Below are positions 10,014 through 19,218 of a stretch of 48,097 nucleotides of DNA, in pieces (the stretch's first letter is position 1; each line of letters starts with the position of its first letter). The notes under the pieces were generated by a model. That model made no database searches. It had not been told where the DNA came from and saw nothing but the letters and a program-made list of their open reading frames with translations. The DNA comes from Victivallaceae bacterium (lineage in GTDB: Bacteria > Verrucomicrobiota > Lentisphaeria > Victivallales > Victivallaceae), in the NCBI GenBank assembly GCA_021647315.1, contig JAKIUY010000022.1, positions 1-48,097 of the forward strand, written 5' to 3'. The position numbers and the translations under genes are program-made.

Positions 10014-12767
10014 ATGCAAAGTTATATTAAGTTGACAGGCATCATCATATTAAGTTTAATCTTTTCACACGGTTACTCACAGAAATTAGTCCATACACCA
10101 ACAACCGTTGGTAATCATAACAGTTTTGTTTACGAGGTGCCTGATGCATCATTTGAAACTACGCTTGCTGGTTATTACAAAGCTCCACTGTCAAGCATAA
10201 CACGGGTGAGTGATAGTGCATATTCGGGGAAATATGCTCTACGAATTTTTATTAAGGAACAGCCCCGTTTTAATAAAAATATCTGCCGAGGTAATGTGGT
10301 ACTCGGTATCCCACAGCCGGTGACTGGGGGACAGCAGGTAAGAATAAAATTTTATATGCGTCATCAAAAACTTAAACAAGTAATTCCGGTGATTCAATTT
10401 TATAAAGGGTCAATACCACTGAAAAATAAATCAATATACACAAAGACCAAAAGTTCCAACCGGTGGTTTTCATATATCTTTGATTTTAAAGTGCCAGCAG
10501 ACGCCGATAAAATGTTGGTATTTATTTATGGCTGGGGTAGTAACGATGGTAAATCGGTGATGGATATTGATGATATTCGCATCGGCTCACCGGCAATGTT
10601 TCCGGTGGAACTGGCGAAACAGAGTCTGAAGTTATCTTATAGACAGCCAGTTATCCTTCCTGAACCCAAACAGGCCGTTTGGGGTAAAAGCAATTTTAAT
10701 GCTAACAAGATTAAATATATTGAATATTATCCATCACCCAATGGATACGAGGAAAAAACTGCTCAAAAAATTCAGCAATATATTTTCCCTAACGCAAAAT
10801 TAGTCAGAGGCCTCGGTGAAACCTTGAACCCGGCTACTGTTTTGGTTGGTAATTTTAAAAATAACAAATTTATTAAAGCGTTAGCTGAAGAAAAATCTCT
10901 GCTTAAAACATTAAAGGAGCTGCGACAACGGCCTCAGGCATATCTTCTTAAGACAACCGACTCGTCTCAACTGGTTGTTGCCGGTATTGACGGAGCTGGA
11001 ACCTATTACGCATTCAGAACATTACTCCAGCTAAAATATAATGATCCGGAACTACGCTCTAGGTTTACAATTACTGACTGGCCGGATATGCCCCGACGTG
11101 GAATCGTCTTTCATATTGGCTCCAAACCATTATATAAAAAGGCGATAATGAAGAAATTTCTGTTTGAATTAGCAGGTGGGATGAAATATAACACCTTAAT
11201 TCTTGGCGTTGAATGGGGTGGTGGTTTGACGTTTCAACGACCGGAAAATAAAAAATTTAATCCCAAAAAATCAAGTGCCTATACTCGTGAATATATGCGT
11301 TGGGTGTTAGCCTATGCCAAAGAGAACTTCATCAATGTTTATCCGCTGTTCAATCCATTCAGTCACGCTACATGGCTTATTAAGCGTTACCCAGAACTGC
11401 AACTTCTAAAATCGCCGGGAAATTTAAAGCCCAGGCAAGTCCGGCAGATGAGCCAAATTGTTAACATCTATAATCCTAAATTTAAAAGTATAATTCAACC
11501 GTTATTGCAGGAGACTTATGAGATATTTGACAAACCAACATATTTTCATATCGGCTTTGATGAAATATGGCTGTACGATTACCAAAATAATAAAACGGTT
11601 AAAATATCTTCGGATGCACAACAATATACCAGGCAACAAATGGTTTATGATGCTATTCGTCAACAGAATAAAATGTTGAAAGATATAGGTGTACAAAAGG
11701 TAATAATGTGGTCAGATATGCTCATTCCAAACTTTAACGGTGGAGAAAGGTTGGGTAATACGGCAGAAATTGCGCCCCAAGTAGCTAAACTGGGGATTAT
11801 CCCCATGCATTGGGTTAACGAGGCGCACCCGCAAGCAGGACAGGAACAATTTCTGCTCCGAGATAATTTTAAAACTCTATTCTGGTCTTCTAATACGATA
11901 AACAGCTATCCGTTTCTACCGCAACCGGATAAAAGAATTGCCGCCTGTTTCTCAAATCTATGGGGTGGTCCTCCATTCTGGTCTTACTTTGGAATAATGA
12001 GAAAAACTTTCCCCACCAAACTAATTTGGCAGTATGGTAAACTGTTTCAGGATGCAAATCTGTTTTGGAATCTGACTAAGCCTAAATATTCATACTCTGA
12101 ATTTATCAATCGCTATTCCGTAGCGATGAGTTTGATAACTTCAAAGAATAGTATTACTAAAATGGCTAAGTTTGAACAGGTTAAACTTGGTCTTAAACAC
12201 TATAATTTTAAACAATATTGGCAGGTGCCGGGTTACGGATTTGATTTTTCGATGTTAAAAAATATGAATAAATCACCTTTTAAATTCAACTGTGTCAAAA
12301 ATCAGGCTTTGGTTGCCAATAATAGCTATAAAATCGTTACGATTAATATTAACCGCAAGGTGTCTTTTATTGCTCTACTGCATTCATTGAACCTGTCGGC
12401 AACTCAAAAACAGACTTACCTCAAACAACTGCTAAAAATAAGGTGGCGTAATCCTGCGCCTTTGGGTAATATTATCGGCGAATATATTTTACACTATACC
12501 GACGGTACCAGTTTAGCATATAAGGTAAGAATCGGTTATGATATAAACCGTTGGAATGACCAGAACAAACTGCTCTACAATGCAACAGTTTTTCAAATTC
12601 CTTACTTACCGCAATCGGTTTCTGCTTATGCCTATACAATAAGCAACCCATACCCGAACAAAACAATAAAAAAACTTGTTTTTCACAAAACAGAAGATGC
12701 CGTCGAAATCGCCATTTTCGCGGTATCTACAGATGCTGTTAAAACTCTAGGTATCTTAATGCGATAG
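10014..12767 (+). CDS. Secreted GH20 beta-N-acetylhexosaminidase with N-terminal carbohydrate-binding domain
   Basis: Removes terminal beta-linked GlcNAc or GalNAc from glycans by substrate-assisted catalysis, probably outside the cytoplasm. The 917-aa protein has a signal peptide (MQSYIKLTGIIILSLIFSHG), a galactose-binding-like sandwich (about residues 35-195, ending DIDDIRIGSP), a GH20 alpha/beta domain (about 215-355, ending FTITDWPDMPRRGI), and the catalytic barrel. The hallmark H-x-G-x-D-E is intact as HIGFDE (H512, D516, E517), the Asp-Glu pair expected to orient the N-acetyl group and donate the proton. The strong AAGGAGAT site fixes the start. It precedes the second 561-aa unknown protein, mirroring the earlier unknown/GH20-like pair in reverse order. 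Confidence 0.88.
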   Translation: MQSYIKLTGIIILSLIFSHGYSQKLVHTPTTVGNHNSFVYEVPDASFETTLAGYYKAPLSSITRVSDSAYSGKYALRIFIKEQPRFNKNICRGNVVLGIPQPVTGGQQVRIKFYMRHQKLKQVIPVIQFYKGSIPLKNKSIYTKTKSSNRWFSYIFDFKVPADADKMLVFIYGWGSNDGKSVMDIDDIRIGSPAMFPVELAKQSLKLSYRQPVILPEPKQAVWGKSNFNANKIKYIEYYPSPNGYEEKTAQKIQQYIFPNAKLVRGLGETLNPATVLVGNFKNNKFIKALAEEKSLLKTLKELRQRPQAYLLKTTDSSQLVVAGIDGAGTYYAFRTLLQLKYNDPELRSRFTITDWPDMPRRGIVFHIGSKPLYKKAIMKKFLFELAGGMKYNTLILGVEWGGGLTFQRPENKKFNPKKSSAYTREYMRWVLAYAKENFINVYPLFNPFSHATWLIKRYPELQLLKSPGNLKPRQVRQMSQIVNIYNPKFKSIIQPLLQETYEIFDKPTYFHIGFDEIWLYDYQNNKTVKISSDAQQYTRQQMVYDAIRQQNKMLKDIGVQKVIMWSDMLIPNFNGGERLGNTAEIAPQVAKLGIIPMHWVNEAHPQAGQEQFLLRDNFKTLFWSSNTINSYPFLPQPDKRIAACFSNLWGGPPFWSYFGIMRKTFPTKLIWQYGKLFQDANLFWNLTKPKYSYSEFINRYSVAMSLITSKNSITKMAKFEQVKLGLKHYNFKQYWQVPGYGFDFSMLKNMNKSPFKFNCVKNQALVANNSYKIVTININRKVSFIALLHSLNLSATQKQTYLKQLLKIRWRNPAPLGNIIGEYILHYTDGTSLAYKVRIGYDINRWNDQNKLLYNATVFQIPYLPQSVSAYAYTISNPYPNKTIKKLVFHKTEDAVEIAIFAVSTDAVKTLGILMR

Positions 12768-12854
12768 GTATTTGACACTGTTTGAAAAGGTTTTGATACT
12801 CCGAACCCTTTTCGAGCAGCGTCTACCTAGATTAAAAATGAAAGGAGTAAGGTA

Positions 12855-14540
12855 ATGCAAATGAAAAAAGAGAATATATTTTTAGCTTTGACTGTTTTGA
12901 CCGCACTGACAGCCTCATTATCCGGTTATGCCGGTGGGGTGGGGACAAACCTGCTACTGTCAAATAAATCAATAGCATTTAAAGTATCGCAGAGGAGCGG
13001 ATCAGAAATAACTTTGAGTTATCGTCTGAACGGAAAGCTGTTCCCGGTTGCAACTTTGCAGCCAACGATAAAAGGAACAGACGGACGATTATCCTACTCT
13101 ATAACCAATTCTTCAGCTAATCGTGGGACAATAACGGTAAAGAGCAACAGCAGTCAGGGCAGTTTTAAGTTTATTTTTGGGCAACCTCAAAACTATTTGC
13201 AGCTTGCCGCATTCAAAAACATCAGCCACTTACAAATTAAATTAACCAGTCAAGCACTAGTAATTCCGGATCAACGTAGTGAAGATATTGTGATTTATCC
13301 TGACAATTGGTCTAAACAGCAACTGCTTATTCCCGGTGATAATATGCTGATTATGAATATGGTAGATAATGGACAAGCAATATTGAGCTGTCTTTGGAAT
13401 TCACCAAATCTGCAACTGACAGCAACTAAAGATAAAAGCAGCTTTTCTGGTCTGCAATTCGTCCCAAAATTCAATGATGCCATTTGGCTCGGCATTAATG
13501 CCGCCAAAAATATTTGGTTGAAAAGTGATAAGATAGGTACACTTAACTGGACTCCACCATTTGCCGCTACCTGGCTGGTGACCATACAACACCGTAATCA
13601 TTTTGCTCCTAAACTTTATGAGAGCTGGAAGCTTGCCAATCTTGATGTCGCCGGAAAGCCTAAATCTAATATGCGTGGCGTATATATACAAAATAATGAA
13701 GGTCGTACTTGGAGTTCCGGACGCGGGAAATTTATCTATCCGTTTATTACTCAAAAGGGGCGGATAAAACTCATTTTCCCAAAATACAACGGAGATAAAA
13801 ATGGCTTTATCTATGATCACAAATTTCAACGGTTGATTTATCCGATTCAGGCATCGCCAAAGAAATCATCATCACAAATCCTGCCTTATGATGCGTTAAA
13901 ACAGCTCTTAAACCGTAGTGATTTTGAACAATTATTTAATAAAAAGGCTCCACACAGCAACTATCCTGCAACTTGCGGTATTACCGATAAAGTTGAAAAG
14001 ATATTTTACCGTGATGCTGAAGCAAAATCGGTTGCTACTATTAAAAAGCATTTCCGACGAATGAATCTGTTTGTGATTTACAATCGTAAACGGGTTATAA
14101 AATATCTTAACTGGGGTAAACGGTTGCAGAAACAGCTGGCTGACTATGGCAAAAGATATCCAGATGCAGCAAAACTGACCCAAAAGCTGCAAAATTCACT
14201 GGAGGAGTTGAACCGGCAGTATGCTGATGTAAAAGAAAAGATAAAAACTCCGGAATACTGCAAAATGCTGACAGAAAAAATCATCACTCTGGCTAAAAGT
14301 AAAGCGGATGCTGAAACCAAAGAGGATGAGAATAAACAACTCTGTCGGCAAATCAGAGTAATCGGTGGCAATCAAGATCATCTTTCTTCAGAGTTGAAAG
14401 CTGTAGTTAAAGCACTCCGCATCAGTTGTACGTTACAGTTGTTGACTGCTCAGACAGCGGTTAAACGTAAAATAGTTGAAAAAGTTTGCAAAGCAACGGC
14501 ACAAATACTGCATTCCCGATTCCCGATGGAAGGTAAATAG
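12855..14540 (+). CDS. Secreted protein of unknown function, 561-aa family, copy 2
   Basis: Paralogue of the protein at 1676-3361, and of identical length. The signal peptide follows MKKENIFLALTVLTALTASL. Shared landmarks: a block with MNMVDNGQAILSCLWN, AAKNIW, WTPPFAATWLV, and a lysine/glutamate-rich helical C-terminus with RQIRVIGGNQDHL. Overall identity looks low to moderate, so the copies are old rather than a recent duplication. GAAAGGAGTAAGG precedes the start; a second ATG two codons in (12861) is equally possible. It sits 40 bp upstream of the alpha-galactosidase run. No enzymatic motif was found; substrate binding or a structural role is conceivable. Confidence 0.8.
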   Translation: MQMKKENIFLALTVLTALTASLSGYAGGVGTNLLLSNKSIAFKVSQRSGSEITLSYRLNGKLFPVATLQPTIKGTDGRLSYSITNSSANRGTITVKSNSSQGSFKFIFGQPQNYLQLAAFKNISHLQIKLTSQALVIPDQRSEDIVIYPDNWSKQQLLIPGDNMLIMNMVDNGQAILSCLWNSPNLQLTATKDKSSFSGLQFVPKFNDAIWLGINAAKNIWLKSDKIGTLNWTPPFAATWLVTIQHRNHFAPKLYESWKLANLDVAGKPKSNMRGVYIQNNEGRTWSSGRGKFIYPFITQKGRIKLIFPKYNGDKNGFIYDHKFQRLIYPIQASPKKSSSQILPYDALKQLLNRSDFEQLFNKKAPHSNYPATCGITDKVEKIFYRDAEAKSVATIKKHFRRMNLFVIYNRKRVIKYLNWGKRLQKQLADYGKRYPDAAKLTQKLQNSLEELNRQYADVKEKIKTPEYCKMLTEKIITLAKSKADAETKEDENKQLCRQIRVIGGNQDHLSSELKAVVKALRISCTLQLLTAQTAVKRKIVEKVCKATAQILHSRFPMEGK

Positions 14541-14580
14541 GACTTATGTCATAAAAAATTAACAATAGGATTTATATAAA

Positions 14581-15894
14581 ATGTTGACAAACAATAGACT
14601 TTCGACACCGCCTAAGGGGTGGAACAGTTTTGACTGCTATGGGGTTTTTATCAATGAAGAGCAGGCTCTGAGAAATCTTGAAGTTTTCAATGAAAAACTT
14701 AGACCGTTTGGCTACGAATATTTTTGTATTGATGCCGGTTGGTATTCCGAATATGATTTTCAATTTGACTCGGGAAAACCGATACAGAAAGACACGGCAA
14801 AATTGCTAATAGATGAATACGGCCGGTTTGTCGCCTCGCCGCGGCTGTTTCCGTGTGGCTTGAAATATATTGCCGACCGGGTGCATGAATACGGGCTTAA
14901 ATTCGTAATTCATATTATGCGGGGAATCCCACGCATTGCTGTTGAACAGAATACCCCCATAAAAGGAACAAAGTACTATGCCCGTGATATTGCGAATCCC
15001 GACAGCATCTGCACCTGGTGTCCGTTCCTTTACGGCGTTGACATGAATAAACCTGGTTCGCAGGAATATTATGACAGTGTCATTGAATACCTTGCAGAGA
15101 ATGGCGTGGATTTTATTAAGGCGGATGATATTATTATGTTTCCGGACGAGTTTAAAGCGGTTAGACGGGCTATTAATAATTGCGGTCGTCCTATGGTGCT
15201 CAGCCTCTCTCCCGGCAATCAGGCGGCAAAAGTTAATATTGAACATTTCAGGTGTGCGGATATGGTTCGGCTTTCCGGTGATATCTGGGATGAACGCGCT
15301 GCACTGGATACCGGTTTGGATCGCTGGAACAACTGGGAGGATATTGACGAACCAGGGTTGTGGCTGGATCTTGATATGATTCCATTCGGAGCACTTCAGG
15401 TATATGCAAAGGGCAATAAAAACAGTGATGACAATTTGTTATCCGGTAAAGGCAGCGCGCGAATGTGCCAATTTACATTGGCCGAGAAACAGAGTTTTAT
15501 TACGATGCGTGCTCTGGCGGCCTCCCCGTTGATTATGGGTGGAGAATTGACGATGACACCTGATGAAGATTTTGCTTTGATTACCAATGAGTATATTCTT
15601 GATTGTTGCAATAACGGAGTAACAGGCAAACAGATATTTTACCAAAATTATCTGGATATTAGAAAAACTCCGCAACACGGAGAACAGGAGTCCGGCTGGC
15701 TTGGGGTGTTCAACCGCTCCTTAAGCCCTAAAAAAATTACTTTAACCCCTGAAATCCTTAAGATGGCAATGGGAACTAAACTATTTAATATCTGGGATAA
15801 TAAGGCGTTGGATTTTGCTCAAGGTAAGCTTGAAGTTACAATTGAACCGGATGGGGTTTGTTTTATACGTTATAAAAATAAAAAGAAAAGGTAG
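14581..15894 (+). CDS. GH27-family alpha-galactosidase, cytoplasmic
   Basis: Hydrolyses terminal alpha-galactosyl residues (or alpha-N-acetylgalactosaminyl in some family members). The 437-aa protein starts with the clan GH-D entry PPKGWNSFDCYG, then YEYFCIDAGWY. The nucleophile segment is DFIKADD (Asp182), and the acid/base segment is RLSGDIWDE (Asp234), corresponding to the GH27 R-x-S-x-D pattern. The C-terminal part is a small beta domain. No signal peptide is visible, so it should act on imported oligosaccharides. It is spaced 7 bp from the following GH36 gene, indicating a shared transcript. Confidence 0.85.
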   Translation: MLTNNRLSTPPKGWNSFDCYGVFINEEQALRNLEVFNEKLRPFGYEYFCIDAGWYSEYDFQFDSGKPIQKDTAKLLIDEYGRFVASPRLFPCGLKYIADRVHEYGLKFVIHIMRGIPRIAVEQNTPIKGTKYYARDIANPDSICTWCPFLYGVDMNKPGSQEYYDSVIEYLAENGVDFIKADDIIMFPDEFKAVRRAINNCGRPMVLSLSPGNQAAKVNIEHFRCADMVRLSGDIWDERAALDTGLDRWNNWEDIDEPGLWLDLDMIPFGALQVYAKGNKNSDDNLLSGKGSARMCQFTLAEKQSFITMRALAASPLIMGGELTMTPDEDFALITNEYILDCCNNGVTGKQIFYQNYLDIRKTPQHGEQESGWLGVFNRSLSPKKITLTPEILKMAMGTKLFNIWDNKALDFAQGKLEVTIEPDGVCFIRYKNKKKR

Positions 15895-15901
15895 TAAGTT
15901 T

Positions 15902-17758
15902 ATGTTGAAAACGTTAGATATTGAATTAACCATTGAAGGAGAGCAGATTTTTTTTTCTGCGATCGGATTAAAAGATGAAAGTTATCAGGTTGATGGTTAT
16001 AAATTGACGACCTGTTTTAATGATGGGGTGCTGGATTTGACGATAAAACGTGACGATGGCACTTTGATGAATGTTGAAGAAATTAGCTATATTATTGAAA
16101 CAAAACTTCCCAATTTTTCAAAAATTGTCATCGGCAGTTCAGGGCGGGAATATAATAAAAGTATCTATCCGTTGAACTGCTGGTTTGACGGCGGGCGCAG
16201 CTATGCGGTCGGCGGAGAAAGTAATGCCTATCCGTTCATCTGTTTTGTTGATCAGGAGGAACAGGCCGCCTTTGCATTCGGTTCTTTGGGAAAAAATATT
16301 AAAAGTGAATTTTTTATTGACGAACCTGGGTTTTCAAAGAAAGTCCAGTGCTTAGTAGTCTATAATCATCGTTTACTGTTTCGAATGATACGCCCTGGCA
16401 GTAACTGCAAATATGGCAAAACTACGATTATTCGGGAAGCACTTTACATTAAATCTAAATTGCCTAATTGGTATATGGCATTGAGAGACTACGGTAATCT
16501 GTTCAAACTTAAGAATAATTTAGTTGAAATTCAGCAGACTGCCGCGCTCGAACCTACCTGGTGCACCTGGACTGCATGGAATTCAGATGATATGAATCAT
16601 GATTTGATTGTTGATAATGCCAAGGCGGCAGCGGAACTCGGCATCAAAACCATTATTATTGATGACGGCTGGTTCGGTCCCGGGCAGGATACCGACTATG
16701 ATGACCGCAAAACCGGTGACTACTATCCGGACAGCAAAAAACTTCCTGACTTAAAGGCGACAGTCAAAACGGTGCAGGATATGGGGCTGAAACTACTCTT
16801 ATGGCTGGGGGGAACTTCACTGGCTCCGGGTAGCGAAACCATTAAAAAAATCAAACATCTGACGACGGTAACTGAAGACGGGGAATATTTAGCAAGAGGG
16901 GCACTTTATCAGATCTGTCCAGCATGTGCTGAAGGACGTAAACATATCGTTGACAGTGTGATTAGGCTGATGAATGATTATGGCGTTGACGGCCTGAAAA
17001 CTGATATGTATAACCTGTTACCGGAACGTTGTGTCTCAATGGAACATACCCATGATCAGGCAACTATGAATGAAGGTCTGGCTAAGTTGATGGAGGAGAT
17101 ATGGGACGCTGTCCGTAAAATAAAACCGGATGCGTTACTGGAGTTGAAGCAGGACTACGGCAATGCCCTGCTGGCACAATTCGGTTCGATGATCAGGGTT
17201 TCAGATTCTCCTTATGACCCAGATATAAATCTCTGCCGTGGGATTTTTGTTAATTCCACTATTCGTCCGGTTCATAATGATTATCTGGTGTGGAATGAAT
17301 TTGAAAAAATCAATCACCTGGGGATTATGCTGATCAAACATATTATTGTCGGCGTTCCGACGTTTTCAGTTGATTTCAGCCAGATTACGGATGAACACAA
17401 AAACATTCTGCATGGTTGGTTGCAGATTTATGATGAACTAAAATTTTTACAGTTTGATGCCTGGCTGCAACCAATGACCAACACTTTGGACAGTTGGAAT
17501 CGGCATAATGCTGACATCGGTTTTACCGCAGCAGTTTATGGAGCCAGAGAACTGTTCATTCAGGATTGCCGGAAACAATACCTGTTTAATGCCACTAATC
17601 GCAATAGCATTATCTGTTGTGTGAATAAAACAATTAGCGGAAATATGACGGTTTTTTCACCTTCACATGTTGTATTGGAGGCGCATGAAGTTACCGTATC
17701 CAATACAATTAATGTGCATATCCCAATTGGTGGTTATGCTGTGTTTAAGATGAACTGA
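15902..17758 (+). CDS. GH36-family alpha-galactosidase, cytoplasmic
   Basis: A 618-aa retaining alpha-galactosidase-like enzyme. An N-terminal beta-sandwich (about residues 1-200) leads into a TIM barrel with IIIDDGWFGP, GLKLLLWLGG, the nucleophile segment DGLKTD (Asp368) and the acid/base segment IRVSDSPYD (Asp435). The frame is open back to 15815, inside the GH27 gene, but the ATG at 15902, just after the GH27 stop, gives a natural domain start (MLKTLDIELTIEGEQ). No signal peptide. Exact specificity (alpha-Gal versus alpha-GalNAc) cannot be read from the sequence. Confidence 0.85.
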   Translation: MLKTLDIELTIEGEQIFFSAIGLKDESYQVDGYKLTTCFNDGVLDLTIKRDDGTLMNVEEISYIIETKLPNFSKIVIGSSGREYNKSIYPLNCWFDGGRSYAVGGESNAYPFICFVDQEEQAAFAFGSLGKNIKSEFFIDEPGFSKKVQCLVVYNHRLLFRMIRPGSNCKYGKTTIIREALYIKSKLPNWYMALRDYGNLFKLKNNLVEIQQTAALEPTWCTWTAWNSDDMNHDLIVDNAKAAAELGIKTIIIDDGWFGPGQDTDYDDRKTGDYYPDSKKLPDLKATVKTVQDMGLKLLLWLGGTSLAPGSETIKKIKHLTTVTEDGEYLARGALYQICPACAEGRKHIVDSVIRLMNDYGVDGLKTDMYNLLPERCVSMEHTHDQATMNEGLAKLMEEIWDAVRKIKPDALLELKQDYGNALLAQFGSMIRVSDSPYDPDINLCRGIFVNSTIRPVHNDYLVWNEFEKINHLGIMLIKHIIVGVPTFSVDFSQITDEHKNILHGWLQIYDELKFLQFDAWLQPMTNTLDSWNRHNADIGFTAAVYGARELFIQDCRKQYLFNATNRNSIICCVNKTISGNMTVFSPSHVVLEAHEVTVSNTINVHIPIGGYAVFKMN

Positions 17759-17805
17759 CATGCTGACACGAAACTCAGAGCTGGCGAAAATTTTGGAAAT
17801 AAAGT

Positions 17806-19200
17806 ATGAATAACAAACCCAATATCGTTATTTTGTTTACCGATGATCAACGTTTTGATATGGTAAATGTCATCGGGGACCAGAATATCATAACCCCGAA
17901 CCTTAACCGTTTAGTTGCAATGGGAACCACTTTTACCCATGCCCATATCCCGGGCGGAACCTGCCCGGCAGTCTGTATGCCAAGCCGCGCCATGCTCCAT
18001 TCAGGACGGACTTTGTTTCACCTGGAAAATTGCGGAACTTCAATTCCTGAAACGGATATTACTCTGGGCGAGACATTGCGTAATAACGGTTATTACAGTT
18101 TTGGCTGCGGGAAATGGCATAACGGCGGAGAATCATTCAACCGCAGTTTTGATGACGGTGCTGAAATATATTTCGGCGGGATGTGTGACCATTGGAATGT
18201 CCCAGCCTATAACTTTGACCCGACTGGAAAATATGCTAAAACTATTCCACGGTGTCCAGACCCCATGGGCGGCAAAAAGGTTATTCAACAACCATGTGAT
18301 CATATCAGTGCCGGAGTACACTCCTCAGAGCTGCTGGCGGACTGTTCTGTCAATTTTATCCGTGAATATGATCGGGAACAGCCATTTTTTCTCTATACGG
18401 CATTCCTGGCACCCCATGACCCTCGGGTGATGCCGGAAGAGTACCTGGATATGTACGACATTGACGATATTCAGCTGCCGGAAAATTTTATGGGAGCCCA
18501 TCCGTTCAATAACGGTGAACTGCATATTCGTGACGAAATGCTGGCCGATTTTCCCCGCACCCCGGAAGAAATTCGTGAACATATCAGAGACTACTATGCG
18601 ATGATAACTCATTTAGATGTTCAAGTTGGACGAATTCTTGCCGCTTTGGAAACAAAAGGAGTACTGGAGAACACTATTATCATCATGGCCGGTGATAATG
18701 GTTTAGCGGTCGGTCAACATGGGCTAATGGGTAAACAGAATCTTTATGAGCATAGCGTCAGAGTGCCGTTGATTTGCGCAGGCCCCGGCATCCCGGCCAA
18801 CAACCAATCTGATGCCGCGGTTTATCTGCTGGATATTTATCCGACAATCTGTGATTTCCTAACCATTGAGCCGCCTGACAATGTTGAAGGCAAAAGTTTC
18901 GCTCCGGCTTTTCAAGGCAAAACTACCGAACGCGACTATCTCTATTTAGCCTATAAAGACTGTCAACGCGGGGTATCTGATCTTAAACATAAGCTAATCG
19001 AATACGTGGTCGATGGTAAACACTCCATGACTCAGCTGTTTGACCTGAAAAATGATCCGTGTGAATTGAATAATATGGCTGGCAAACCGGAATATGCAAC
19101 AAAAGTTGCTGAATTAAGAGCACAATTATTCCGAATGAGTAGAGAATGGGATGACCAGGAACTGGATCTGGGCGAAACATTCTGGCAGGCGATAAAATAA
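17806..19200 (+). CDS. Type I formylglycine sulfatase without signal peptide
   Basis: Removes sulfate esters from sugars. The start NKPNIVILFTDDQRFD supplies metal-binding Asp residues, and CMPSR (Cys57 to Arg61) is the C-x-P-S-R signature whose Cys is oxidised to formylglycine. Later landmarks are GKWHNGG, APHDPR and AGDNGLAVGQHGLMGK, the second metal and substrate-binding segments. At 464 aa it has usual family length. The N-terminus starts almost at the first strand with no leader, so unlike most sulfatases it should be cytoplasmic, in keeping with its neighbours. The maturing enzyme (anSME) is not in this window. Confidence 0.9.
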   Translation: MNNKPNIVILFTDDQRFDMVNVIGDQNIITPNLNRLVAMGTTFTHAHIPGGTCPAVCMPSRAMLHSGRTLFHLENCGTSIPETDITLGETLRNNGYYSFGCGKWHNGGESFNRSFDDGAEIYFGGMCDHWNVPAYNFDPTGKYAKTIPRCPDPMGGKKVIQQPCDHISAGVHSSELLADCSVNFIREYDREQPFFLYTAFLAPHDPRVMPEEYLDMYDIDDIQLPENFMGAHPFNNGELHIRDEMLADFPRTPEEIREHIRDYYAMITHLDVQVGRILAALETKGVLENTIIIMAGDNGLAVGQHGLMGKQNLYEHSVRVPLICAGPGIPANNQSDAAVYLLDIYPTICDFLTIEPPDNVEGKSFAPAFQGKTTERDYLYLAYKDCQRGVSDLKHKLIEYVVDGKHSMTQLFDLKNDPCELNNMAGKPEYATKVAELRAQLFRMSREWDDQELDLGETFWQAIK

Positions 19201-19218
19201 CTCACATAGAATAATTTT

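Noticed and set aside
12784..12813. GAAAAGG/CCTTTTC stem considered as a terminator between the GH20 and the second 561-aa gene
   Set aside because: Stem is only 7 bp with a 16-base loop and no T-run.
15815..15901. Extended GH36 start inside the GH27 gene
   Set aside because: The extra 29 residues are encoded by GH27 coding sequence in another frame; the ATG at 15902 fits the domain start.
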